A stretch of DNA of 64,000 bases, taken from contig NZ_JACYFG010000002.1 of NCBI RefSeq assembly GCF_014803405.1, forward strand, positions 124,001 to 188,000, in the 5' to 3' direction. Shown here piece after piece: positions 1 to 8,160 of the stretch. Positions within the stretch are counted from its first letter, which is position 1, and the number at the start of each line of letters is the position of its first letter. The notes below the pieces were generated by a model. That model was not told the DNA's origin and searched no databases. It saw only the letters and a list, made by a program, of their open reading frames with translations. The translations under genes were made by a program, and so were the position numbers. This DNA is from Pelagicoccus enzymogenes. GTDB lineage: Bacteria > Verrucomicrobiota > Verrucomicrobiia > Opitutales > Opitutaceae.

Positions 1-16
1 GAGATCATAAAAAAGA

Positions 17-1900
17 ATGATTCGTTTTACCCTCGGCCTTATTACTTGTCTCCCCTTCCTCGCAGTCGCTCAAACAGACTACGTCAACATACCCGCTCCC
101 GAGCGCAGTAAAGAAGCCTACCTCCGGCAGCCTGGCGACTATCCGCCTAGCATCCACAGCCAAGAAAACCGGGAGACCCCCCGGGGCTCGATCGAGGTCT
201 TCGACTGGAACGACAGCGAAGTCTACCCCACCACCACGCGCCAGTACTGGATCTACACACCCGCTCAATACGATCCAAGCTCCCCAACTCCCGCGATCGT
301 TTTCCAAGACGGCCATTCCTTCATTCGAGAGGACCGCAACTTGAGGGCAAACCTCGTCATGGATTCGCTGATACACCAGGGGCTCATGCCGCCCACCATC
401 GGCATATTCGTCAATCCTGGACAACGCCCGCCCCTTCCCGACGAAGGCAAGGCCCCGCCAAATCCCAACCTCCCGCTCAATCGCCGCATCGAGTACGATA
501 GCACCAACACCGACTACGCGAAATTCCTGCTCAACGAAATCATCCCAGCTGTCAGAGCCCAACGAAACCTCAGCTCCGATCCTAGCGATTGGGCGATCGT
601 CGGCAATAGCTCAGGCGGGATGGCCGCCTTCAAAGTCGCGTGGCAACACCCTGACGTTTTTGGCAAAGTCATGGTACACAATGGCAGCTTTGTCGATTTG
701 CTGGGCGGTCACGTAGTGCCCGACTGGGTACGCAAGTCCGAGCCCAAGCCACTGCGCATTTCCCTCACCAGCGGTCCCTTCGACCTTCTAAACGAATACG
801 GCAGCTGGTGGGACGCCAACCGCGAATTGGCCAGCGAGCTCGCGGCCAAAGGCTACGATCTGCGAGCCTTCTGGGGCGACTCCGCGCATAATCCGACTTT
901 TGCAGGCGCCACGCTCTCAGAGACGTTACGCTGGATCTGGCGGGACCACCCCTACGTCTTGAGCCAAAGCATCTCCGCCCGATCTCCCTCAGAGACCGTA
1001 TTCGTGCAGATCCCAGCTCCGGCGATGCCTCAGAGCTACGAGAAAAAGCCCGCGGCGTACTCTCGCGCTCCGGGCGACTATCCGATCGCGCTCGAGGCCC
1101 GCAAAGTCCCCTCGACGCCAGCCGGCACGTTCAAACCGTACAGCATCGCGGAGAGCTCCATCTACCCAGGCGCCACGCAAGAAGCTTGGCTGTATGTACC
1201 TGACCAATACGATGCGAAACAAGGAGCCGGACTTGCCGTCTTCATGGACGGTCGCGGCTTTTGCAGCGAAAAGAGCCGCTTCCAGGCTCCCACCGTATTC
1301 GACAACCTAATCGCTGCCGGCGACATGCCACCGACGATCGCCCTCTTCATCGAAGCGGGCGACTACCCCGCTGAGCAAAGACCTTTCCCTCGCCCCATCA
1401 GTCCCAAACCCAAGCAAGCTTCCAACCGCCGCGTCGAGTACGACTCCATCGATGACCGATTTTCCCGTTTCCTGACCGAAGAGGTTATGCCGCAGATCGC
1501 AGCAAAATTCTCGCTCTCAACCGACCCGAAACGCCATGTCCTCATCGGCAACAGCTCCGGGGGATCCTGCGCTTTCACCGCCGCCTGGCATCGCCCGGAC
1601 GTATTTGGGAACGTAGTCAGCCATATCGGCAGCTTTACCGCCATTCGCGGAGCCCATCACTATCCGCAAATTATACGCGATTCCGAGCCACGACCCCTGC
1701 GCATTTTCCTGCTTAGCGGGGTCAACGACCAGATCAGCGTCTTCGGAGATTGGTGGCAGGCGAACCTCAGCCTTGCCCGCGAACTCGAAGCCAAACGCTA
1801 CGATCTGAAGACAGTCTGGGGAGACGGCGGCCACGACTCCCGCCACGCAGCGGCTGTCTTCCCCGAAACCCTCCGCTGGATCTTCCGCGACTGGAAATAA
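17..1900 (+). CDS. Secreted tandem-duplicated alpha/beta-hydrolase (enterochelin-esterase/CE1-like)
   Basis: A Sec signal peptide (MIRFTLGLITCLPFLAVAQ) precedes two homologous esterase domains, roughly residues 30-315 and 335-627. Each carries the nucleophile motif G-N-S-S-G (Ser198 and Ser513) and a late His in the context W-G-D-x-x-H (His291 and His606), so both halves look catalytically intact. Both begin with a PGDYP-containing segment, which supports internal duplication. Members of this fold hydrolyse esters such as acetyl or feruloyl groups on polysaccharides, or siderophore esters; the neighbouring sulfatases favour a carbohydrate substrate, but this is inference. An in-frame stop just upstream fixes the ATG at 17. 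The true substrate is unknown. Confidence 0.8.
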   Translation: MIRFTLGLITCLPFLAVAQTDYVNIPAPERSKEAYLRQPGDYPPSIHSQENRETPRGSIEVFDWNDSEVYPTTTRQYWIYTPAQYDPSSPTPAIVFQDGHSFIREDRNLRANLVMDSLIHQGLMPPTIGIFVNPGQRPPLPDEGKAPPNPNLPLNRRIEYDSTNTDYAKFLLNEIIPAVRAQRNLSSDPSDWAIVGNSSGGMAAFKVAWQHPDVFGKVMVHNGSFVDLLGGHVVPDWVRKSEPKPLRISLTSGPFDLLNEYGSWWDANRELASELAAKGYDLRAFWGDSAHNPTFAGATLSETLRWIWRDHPYVLSQSISARSPSETVFVQIPAPAMPQSYEKKPAAYSRAPGDYPIALEARKVPSTPAGTFKPYSIAESSIYPGATQEAWLYVPDQYDAKQGAGLAVFMDGRGFCSEKSRFQAPTVFDNLIAAGDMPPTIALFIEAGDYPAEQRPFPRPISPKPKQASNRRVEYDSIDDRFSRFLTEEVMPQIAAKFSLSTDPKRHVLIGNSSGGSCAFTAAWHRPDVFGNVVSHIGSFTAIRGAHHYPQIIRDSEPRPLRIFLLSGVNDQISVFGDWWQANLSLARELEAKRYDLKTVWGDGGHDSRHAAAVFPETLRWIFRDWK

Positions 1901-1986
1901 AGGGCTGCCCCAATTCCTCATAAAGGCGAGTTGCGAGCGAAGCGAAAAGCCTAGCCAGGCCCCGCCTTCCCTCCTTGGATGGGTAC

Positions 1987-3369
1987 ATGCCCCCCAAATA
2001 CCTCCTCCTCGCCCTGCTGCCGCTTCTTTTCGCATCCTGCTCACCGAGCAAAACCCCTTCCGCTCCACCCAACATCGTCATCATCTTTCTCGACGACGCT
2101 GGCTGGGCCGACTTCCAGCCCTTCGGCAAGGAGCTCGCCTACCCAACGCCTCATGTCGACCAACTGGCACGCGAAGGGCGCACCTTCACTCAGTTCTACG
2201 TCCCGCAAGCGGTTTGCTCCGCCTCTCGAGCCGCTCTGCTAAGCGGCAGCTACCCCGAGCGGGTAAAAGTGTTCGGCGCCCACGCGCCACGCGAGCGCGG
2301 ACTGGAACCTAGCTTTCCCATCCTCCCAGAAGTCCTCGGTCGACACGGGTACGCCACCGCCCTTTTCGGAAAGTGGCACCTCGGCGACCATGAAGACACC
2401 CGCCCGCATGCCCGCGGCTTCCAGGAGACAGCCGGCCTGATGTACTCCAACGACATGTGGAGCCTCCACCCAAGCAATCCCGAGTTCTGGGGCAAGTATC
2501 CGCTGCAGTATTGGGAAAACGGAGAGGTGACCGATCCCGAAATCACACCGGAGGATCAAAAGCAACTCACCAAAGGCTATACGGAGCGGGCTGTATCCTT
2601 CATTCAACGACACGCCGACCAACCGTTTTTCCTCTACGTTCCGCACTCCATGCCCCACACGCCGCTCTACGCCAGCGATTCGTTCGAGGGCAAGTCCGGA
2701 GCCGGTCTCTACGGCGACGTCATTATGGAACTCGACTGGTCCGTCGGGCAAATCAACCAAGCTCTCAAGGACAATGACCTGGAAGAAAATACCATCGTAA
2801 TCTTCACCTCAGACAACGGCCCCTGGCTCACCTTCGGCGAACACGCCGGCAAGACGCCCTTTCGCGAAGGCAAGCGAACCAGCTTCGACGGAGGCACTCG
2901 CTCCGCGCTCGTAGTTAAATTCCCAGGACAGATACCTGCGAACTCCCAGTCCGCCCAAACCTTCTGTTCCATCGACTTGCTGCCAACGCTTTGCCAACGA
3001 ATCGGCATAGATACCGCAAAAATGGAAATCGACGGCAAGGATCAATGGCCGATCTTAAGCGGAGACGGAAAAGCAGGCAATGGCCACGACTACTACGCCT
3101 TCACCACCGTCAAGCGCCTCGAGGCCATCATGAGCGGCGACGGCCGCTGGAAGCTCCATTTGCCGCACGGCTACCACACCGTCGTGGAGCCCGGCGTGGA
3201 TGGACAATTCGGAAAGTCGGAAAACCGCCAGATAGAGCTGTCCTTGTTCGACCTGAAAAACGATCCCTTCGAGACAAAAAACATCATCGCCGAGCATCCG
3301 GAGATCGCCAAGAGACTCCAAGCCTACGCGAACGCCCATCGCGCCCATTTCTTCGAGGCCCAGCCTTGA
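1987..3369 (+). CDS. Lipoprotein sulfatase (family S1 arylsulfatase-like)
   Basis: Type I sulfatase that would remove sulfate esters using a formylglycine. The formylglycine motif C-S-A-S-R starts at Cys77, and an N-terminal metal-binding segment FLDDAGWADF is visible. About 460 aa is normal for the family. The start chosen is the ATG at 1987, preceded by a GGATGG Shine-Dalgarno-like stretch; a TTG at 1975 would add four residues. The N-terminus is a lipoprotein signal (LLFASC, lipid-modified Cys18), so the enzyme is probably tethered to a membrane. The cysteine-type motif needs a maturase, and anSME at 30103 fits. Position 3 of the motif is Ala rather than the commoner Pro, a known variant. 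It follows the esterase by about 85 bp on the same strand. Confidence 0.9.
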   Translation: MPPKYLLLALLPLLFASCSPSKTPSAPPNIVIIFLDDAGWADFQPFGKELAYPTPHVDQLAREGRTFTQFYVPQAVCSASRAALLSGSYPERVKVFGAHAPRERGLEPSFPILPEVLGRHGYATALFGKWHLGDHEDTRPHARGFQETAGLMYSNDMWSLHPSNPEFWGKYPLQYWENGEVTDPEITPEDQKQLTKGYTERAVSFIQRHADQPFFLYVPHSMPHTPLYASDSFEGKSGAGLYGDVIMELDWSVGQINQALKDNDLEENTIVIFTSDNGPWLTFGEHAGKTPFREGKRTSFDGGTRSALVVKFPGQIPANSQSAQTFCSIDLLPTLCQRIGIDTAKMEIDGKDQWPILSGDGKAGNGHDYYAFTTVKRLEAIMSGDGRWKLHLPHGYHTVVEPGVDGQFGKSENRQIELSLFDLKNDPFETKNIIAEHPEIAKRLQAYANAHRAHFFEAQP

Positions 3370-3416
3370 CCCTGCAACCGCGGAGAGCCAGCCATCCGTC
3401 GCCAGCCTGTCGAAAG

Positions 3417-4031
3417 TCAGGGCTCGCTGCCCACGCTAGGCACCCCTTCTACATAGGCTTCTTCCGCGGCCGTCTCAAAGTGGTTGTTCAACTCTACGAA
3501 CATCTGCGAAAGCGCGTCCTCCATGGTTCTGGCATAAACTTGCTCGGTGCGTTCGTAGTTGCTCATCACCGACGGCATCTCGCGCTGCTTAAAGGTTCCC
3601 AACGTATTCAAATGGCCATACTTTTCCAGCCGCGCCCTGAGCACCGCGTTGATCTCCCCCATCTGGTCCTGCTCCCACCGAATGGCGAAAAGGTCCAGGA
3701 CCGGACCATCCCCAGGCGTCTCAAACTTCTCCAGCAGGTGCATATCCATAGGAAAACGGTAAAGCTGCGCGAGGCTGCGCATCGATGCGTAAAACTGCTC
3801 GTAGCGACGCTCTTCGATCGTGTCGGCCAAATCCGGGAAACGGTTCTCCAAAGCCAGATCCGGAGCCAAGGTGAAGCGAACGTACAAGGTCTCCTCTGGA
3901 TCCAAGAAGATATAAGTGTCGCTGTCCGGGACCTCCTGCAGCGTGTCGCAACCGGCTAGGCCCAGCGCCAGAACCGGGAGCAGCAGGATTCGGTTAACGA
4001 AGTTTCGTGGGGCTTTCAACACAGACAACAT
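3417..4031 (-). CDS. Putative lipoprotein of unknown function
   Basis: 204 aa. A hydrophobic N-terminus ends in the lipobox ALGLAGC, so lipid modification is likely. The mature part is acidic and predominantly helical-looking, with no catalytic motif that I recognise. It is convergent with the preceding sulfatase (47 bp apart) and lies about 60 bp downstream of the TPR gene on the same strand. It may therefore be the last gene of the sulfatase/redoxin/cytochrome operon, though the gap is larger than elsewhere in that operon. Function not assigned. Confidence 0.7.
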   Translation of the reverse strand: MLSVLKAPRNFVNRILLLPVLALGLAGCDTLQEVPDSDTYIFLDPEETLYVRFTLAPDLALENRFPDLADTIEERRYEQFYASMRSLAQLYRFPMDMHLLEKFETPGDGPVLDLFAIRWEQDQMGEINAVLRARLEKYGHLNTLGTFKQREMPSVMSNYERTEQVYARTMEDALSQMFVELNNHFETAAEEAYVEGVPSVGSEP

Positions 4032-4090
4032 ACACTAAGTGGGTACGGCCAAACTGCAAATCCAGTTGCAAAAGTCCCCACAAACTTGGC

Positions 4091-5419
4091 TCACTCCCTC
4101 AGTCCAAGCTGAACCGTCGCCACCTTGAGCTCGAAGCCTTCCAGTAAACCACTAGCGACCGCCAGCTCCAACTGCGGCCATGCGAGCTCTTCGTACCCTT
4201 GGGCAAAATGAAACTGCGCCCTATAGAATTCCAACAATGCTTGATCCGCTCCGGCCAACTCCGTTGCCCGAGAAGGCAGCGTCTTGAGCTCTGGAGCGTA
4301 GGACTTCATGTAATGCAACAAGGCGAGCAGCCACGGCGAATCGCTACGGCTGATCGCCCTCCTGAGACGCTTGCCCGAACGCTCCAAACGTTTCTCGTCA
4401 ACGCTGCTGGCCAAGGCGACCACGTAAGTCGCCAACTCGGAATCGCTCGCATTGGACCAAAACCCATGAGCTGCCTCAAGCCCCTGCAACACCTCCGCAA
4501 AGTCCCTCACCGCGAAGGCATAGCGGGCGCTGCCGCGATAGTCCGCATCCCTCTGGAAAACCTGCGGCAACAAGCCAGCCGCTTCCTCTAGCCTGCCGAG
4601 CGACAACAATGCGTCGAAACGGGAAAAGCAGACCTCCCCCATCTGTTCGGTAAACAGCCGCTGCATCTGGTACCACTCCTCGGGAGCATCCTTGTACTGC
4701 TTTTCCAGTCGCGTGACGGGCCGCTCCGTCACCGATCCGCCGATGCTTGTCACCAGTTCGGTCTCTTCATGGATCCCTACCACCTCGCGCTTGCTCTCCT
4801 CCAAATGGATCCCCGTCTCCAAGGTTTCCAGAGCGTTCGAGAGCGAGGCCGCCGCAGCAGCCAGACGTCGTTCCGCCTCCTCAACCTTGCCCGACTGCAG
4901 AAGCAGCTCCCCCAACCACTTCTGGTAGTCCCAACGCGGATCGACACTGTACTTCACCGCCTCGCGAGCCGCTCGCACTGCTAGGTCCGTTTCGCCTTTC
5001 AACGCCTGTATCTTCGAGTGCTGAAACCATGCTCCTGCATTCTCCGGAGCCACTTGCACCGCGTGCTGGGCAGCCCCTTCCGCCGATGCGTACTCCTCAC
5101 GCGCTAAATGCAATTTGGCGTAAACGATGTACGCAGCAGCCGAATGCGGTTCGATCTTCCGGGCCTCGTCCAACAGACCAAACGCTTTGCGGTGCTCGCC
5201 TTGCGCGATCGCTTTTCGAGCCTGCCCCAAAACGCGCTGGTACTTGGTAAGCTCCTCCTCATCGTGCTTGCCCAGCAGATCTGCCATTTGGGCATCGGCC
5301 AGCGTCCCTATCCTGCTCTCCACATCCGCTGCGTCCGCGCCCTCGGTCCCTATCGAAAGAATCGCCAACATTCCCCAAAGCCCGGCTCGCAATCTCATTT
5401 TGGATACTGCTCGTTTCAC
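4091..5419 (-). CDS. Secreted TPR-repeat protein
   Basis: 442 aa from a GTG start that overlaps the stop of the upstream gene by four bases (GTGA), which implies translational coupling; an ATG at 5398 is an alternative start. The N-terminus has a signal-like hydrophobic stretch ending near GADAADV. Tetratricopeptide-like helical pairs occupy about residues 55-170 (for example KAFGLLDEARKIEPHSAAAY and SAEGAAQHAVQVAPENAGAW), followed by a less regular helical C-terminal region. TPR proteins usually act as scaffolds. Coupling to the cytochrome/monooxygenase gene suggests it assembles or anchors that enzyme outside the cytoplasm; this is inference. Confidence 0.8.
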   Translation of the reverse strand: MKRAVSKMRLRAGLWGMLAILSIGTEGADAADVESRIGTLADAQMADLLGKHDEEELTKYQRVLGQARKAIAQGEHRKAFGLLDEARKIEPHSAAAYIVYAKLHLAREEYASAEGAAQHAVQVAPENAGAWFQHSKIQALKGETDLAVRAAREAVKYSVDPRWDYQKWLGELLLQSGKVEEAERRLAAAAASLSNALETLETGIHLEESKREVVGIHEETELVTSIGGSVTERPVTRLEKQYKDAPEEWYQMQRLFTEQMGEVCFSRFDALLSLGRLEEAAGLLPQVFQRDADYRGSARYAFAVRDFAEVLQGLEAAHGFWSNASDSELATYVVALASSVDEKRLERSGKRLRRAISRSDSPWLLALLHYMKSYAPELKTLPSRATELAGADQALLEFYRAQFHFAQGYEELAWPQLELAVASGLLEGFELKVATVQLGLRE

Positions 5420-7527
5420 TGTCCTATCCTTCTCCTTGTCTCGTTTATTCGTTCCGCGTCGCCACCGTTCCCTTGGGCGCGAGCAAACGCCTCAGCTTGC
5501 TCCAAAAGAACGTCCGCTGCTCCCTTCGATCCCACATCCGCCAAGCCCATCGCCAGGTCAATGATCCCATCGGGAAAAAGGACCGAACTGGCCAATCGAT
5601 CGACGCTGGGACGGACCGACGCATCCAAGGACAAAAGATAATCCATCTTCCGGCGGGCAAACCCAAGCTCCCCAGACTGGTATCCAAGGTACATCAACAT
5701 CAAATGACCGTCCACAAAGTCGGAATCGAGCGCGAGCGCGTCACCAACGGCTGCAAAAGCCTTTTCGACGCTTCCTCCCATGGCATACGCATCTGCCAAA
5801 TCCAAGATGTAAACCGGGTCCTTCCCATGCCAACGCATCCCCTCTTCCAAGCCTTGAACCGCCAATCGAGCGTCGCCAACTTTCAGATACGAGAGACCGA
5901 GCATTCGCCGTCCCTCCTTGTGAAGGGGATTCGCCAGCAGGAGCCGTTGCAGCGTCGCGATGCATTCCGCATCCAAATTGTCACGAGCCTGAACTCGAGC
6001 CAAGTTCATGTAGGCATCCTCTTGGTTGGCATTCGCATGGATCGCCTTCTCGTAAAACGAGCGGCTCAACTCCATCCGCCCCCGTTCTTCGTAGATGGCT
6101 CCCAAATTGTTCAAGGCCTTAGCGTGCCCAGGATCCAAGTACAGACATTCCTCGTAAGCCTCGATCGCCTCCGCGATACGCCCTTGATCAAAGAGGGCGA
6201 CAGCAAGGTTGTACCAACCCTGAATTTCCGTGTCCGCACGTTGCGTATCGTAGCGGGCAAGAGCCTCCTCCAACCGTGGCAGGTCATCGACATCCTTCAG
6301 TAGCAGCTGGATCGCCACCTCCCCCATCTCGTCGAAGCTCCCCCATCCTGCCCCTACCCGGCGCGGAGGAACGCTGGGATTGCGGAAATTGTCGGAGGAA
6401 TTGTCGTAGCTCAGTTGCATCACCAGCTCCGCCCCCGCAGGGATAGGCAAGGGCTCCTCAAAGCTATAATCGCTTTGCCAATTTAAGTCCCAATCGTCGA
6501 TGCGCAGCAACCAACGCGTCTCGCCATTGGGAAGCTCGACGAATACGCGGAAGTCCTTACCCAAGTAGTGGGCATGCGGAAAAAGGCCCAATGCCTCCAC
6601 GTCAACTGGCACTTCCACGCGCTCCTCCACCTCGTAATTCGATTCGCCAGCGGGGATATCGATATCGTACTCCCGCAAGAGCGCCACATAGCTCGCCCGA
6701 GTCGGTGGATCATCCGTAAAGTAAAGGCCGATGCGAGGCTTGACCGATTCGACTTTTCCGGTCGGCAGCAAATGCAGTTGCATCAGCAAATCTACTCCCG
6801 GATCCAATTCCCACGCAGTCCCGGGATACACTTGATACGGCACCTGACCGGGCGTCCAGCCGATGATGTGTCCACTGGGATTGATGGAGTCGCCCAAGTC
6901 TAAAGATTCGTATCCAGGTTCTGGATCGGCTTCGTCACGCAGCCGCTCCGCAACACCGGTCGTCAAGGCAAAGCTTGCGTGGTGCACCGCTAGCTTCGTT
7001 TGCGGCAGAAACTCGAACGCCCTCACGTATCGCTTCCGACCCAGGGGTACCGGAATAACGAAATTGCGAAACACGTCCGCTCCCTCCGCCTTCAGTTCGT
7101 AGGCCTCCGGCAATTCCAAAATCAAATCCGGTTGCCCCAATTCCCAACCACTGGTCAAGTCAGGCAATTGCGGCAGCGCCGCAAAATCCCCCGCCGGCGC
7201 TCCCGCATCATGCCAACGCACGATCAGATCGATCTCCGCATCGCTAAGCCGCCGTTCCCCCTTCATCCTAGGTCCGTGTCCCGGAATCGGTTTCCAAGGC
7301 GGCATGTACCGCTCTTCCACCACTTCCGCAATCTGCCGCGAACGACGTGCTGCGTCCTTGTATTCGATAAGTGGAAACGGACCGATTCCCTCGTCGTGAT
7401 GGCATGACACGCAACTTCGATACAAAATGGGAGCGATGTCTTCCGCAAAGCTTGGCTCCCCTTCGCTTGCTGGGCAAAGCGACGCGATAGCGGTGCAAAA
7501 AAGAGCGAGTCCAACTGGTCGAAGCAT
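5416..7527 (-). CDS. c-type cytochrome / copper type II monooxygenase (PHM-like) / TPR fusion
   Basis: 703 aa secreted protein in three parts. After the signal peptide comes a cytochrome c domain with C-V-S-C-H at 39-43 and a probable axial Met75. Residues about 125-415 match the two-domain fold of ascorbate-dependent copper monooxygenases (peptidylglycine hydroxylating monooxygenase, dopamine beta-hydroxylase). All six expected copper ligands can be placed: His182, His183 and His252 for the first site; His318, His320 (FPHAHYLGK) and Met401 (FDEMGE) for the second. The C-terminal 270 residues are TPR repeats (for example ALNNLGAIYEERGRMELS). Such enzymes hydroxylate C-H bonds using O2 and electrons; the attached heme may deliver the electrons. 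The substrate is unknown. The gene lies six bases after the redoxin gene in a sulfatase-led operon. Confidence 0.88.
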   Translation of the reverse strand: MLRPVGLALFCTAIASLCPASEGEPSFAEDIAPILYRSCVSCHHDEGIGPFPLIEYKDAARRSRQIAEVVEERYMPPWKPIPGHGPRMKGERRLSDAEIDLIVRWHDAGAPAGDFAALPQLPDLTSGWELGQPDLILELPEAYELKAEGADVFRNFVIPVPLGRKRYVRAFEFLPQTKLAVHHASFALTTGVAERLRDEADPEPGYESLDLGDSINPSGHIIGWTPGQVPYQVYPGTAWELDPGVDLLMQLHLLPTGKVESVKPRIGLYFTDDPPTRASYVALLREYDIDIPAGESNYEVEERVEVPVDVEALGLFPHAHYLGKDFRVFVELPNGETRWLLRIDDWDLNWQSDYSFEEPLPIPAGAELVMQLSYDNSSDNFRNPSVPPRRVGAGWGSFDEMGEVAIQLLLKDVDDLPRLEEALARYDTQRADTEIQGWYNLAVALFDQGRIAEAIEAYEECLYLDPGHAKALNNLGAIYEERGRMELSRSFYEKAIHANANQEDAYMNLARVQARDNLDAECIATLQRLLLANPLHKEGRRMLGLSYLKVGDARLAVQGLEEGMRWHGKDPVYILDLADAYAMGGSVEKAFAAVGDALALDSDFVDGHLMLMYLGYQSGELGFARRKMDYLLSLDASVRPSVDRLASSVLFPDGIIDLAMGLADVGSKGAADVLLEQAEAFARAQGNGGDAERINETRRRIGQ

Positions 7528-7533
7528 GGCAGT

Positions 7534-8157
7534 CTAATCCTTCGAAATGTAGCAACCAACCGCCTGTTCCGTACGAAAAGCAGGAGGACGTCCTTGGCAA
7601 ATATCGATCAACGTATCCCGCAAGTCATGCTGCAAGGGCGCTCGGCGCCACTTCCCAAACGCGAGGTACTGGTCATCAATACGACCATGGTAGACCAACT
7701 CGAATTCGCCGTTCTCCTTCCGCGCGAAAACCGAGCACTCCGGAGTCACGCTCGCCTGAGAACGAGACACCAAAACGTGTTCCCGATCGATCAAGGCTGG
7801 AATCTCCAAGTCGTACTCCTTGCGGTGCAACCGCACCGATTCTGACGTTGTATCCATGCTTGGATACACCGTATAGAACGTCACTCCCGCTTGCGACCAA
7901 TCCGAGGCGAGCGCCTTCATGCGGGGAACGTAGCGATTCGATATCGGGCAGTTTTCCTCAACAAAGAAGCATACAAGCGCCCTCGCTTCCGCGTCGGCGA
8001 AGACATCGACCTCACCCCCATCCAATCCAAGCGGGAAAGGCGGGGGGTCGGCCCAAAGGCAAGCTTGCCGGGCGAGAGCCGCCAGGATCAAAACGATGAT
8101 TCCACACTTACTGCTCAAGGTCCGAATAGCGATTTCTGGGGGTGACGTTCTGGCCAA
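7534..8157 (-). CDS. Membrane-anchored or secreted redoxin (thioredoxin-fold)
   Basis: 207 aa with an N-terminal hydrophobic segment (about 19-36) followed by a thioredoxin/AhpC-like domain. Cys70 sits in FFVEENCPISNRY, where peroxiredoxin-like redoxins keep their reactive cysteine, and Cys141 follows the cis-Pro-like VTP motif. There is no CxxC, so it is not a classical disulfide reductase. The start is not ATG: a TTG at 8157 (used here) lies three bases after the sulfatase stop, and another TTG at 8121 is possible; neither has a clear Shine-Dalgarno. It is immediately followed by the heme/copper monooxygenase. From knowledge of similar neighbourhoods it may protect that enzyme or handle its copper or redox state; this is inference. 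Confidence 0.78.
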   Translation of the reverse strand: MARTSPPEIAIRTLSSKCGIIVLILAALARQACLWADPPPFPLGLDGGEVDVFADAEARALVCFFVEENCPISNRYVPRMKALASDWSQAGVTFYTVYPSMDTTSESVRLHRKEYDLEIPALIDREHVLVSRSQASVTPECSVFARKENGEFELVYHGRIDDQYLAFGKWRRAPLQHDLRDTLIDICQGRPPAFRTEQAVGCYISKD

Positions 8158-8160
8158 GGG

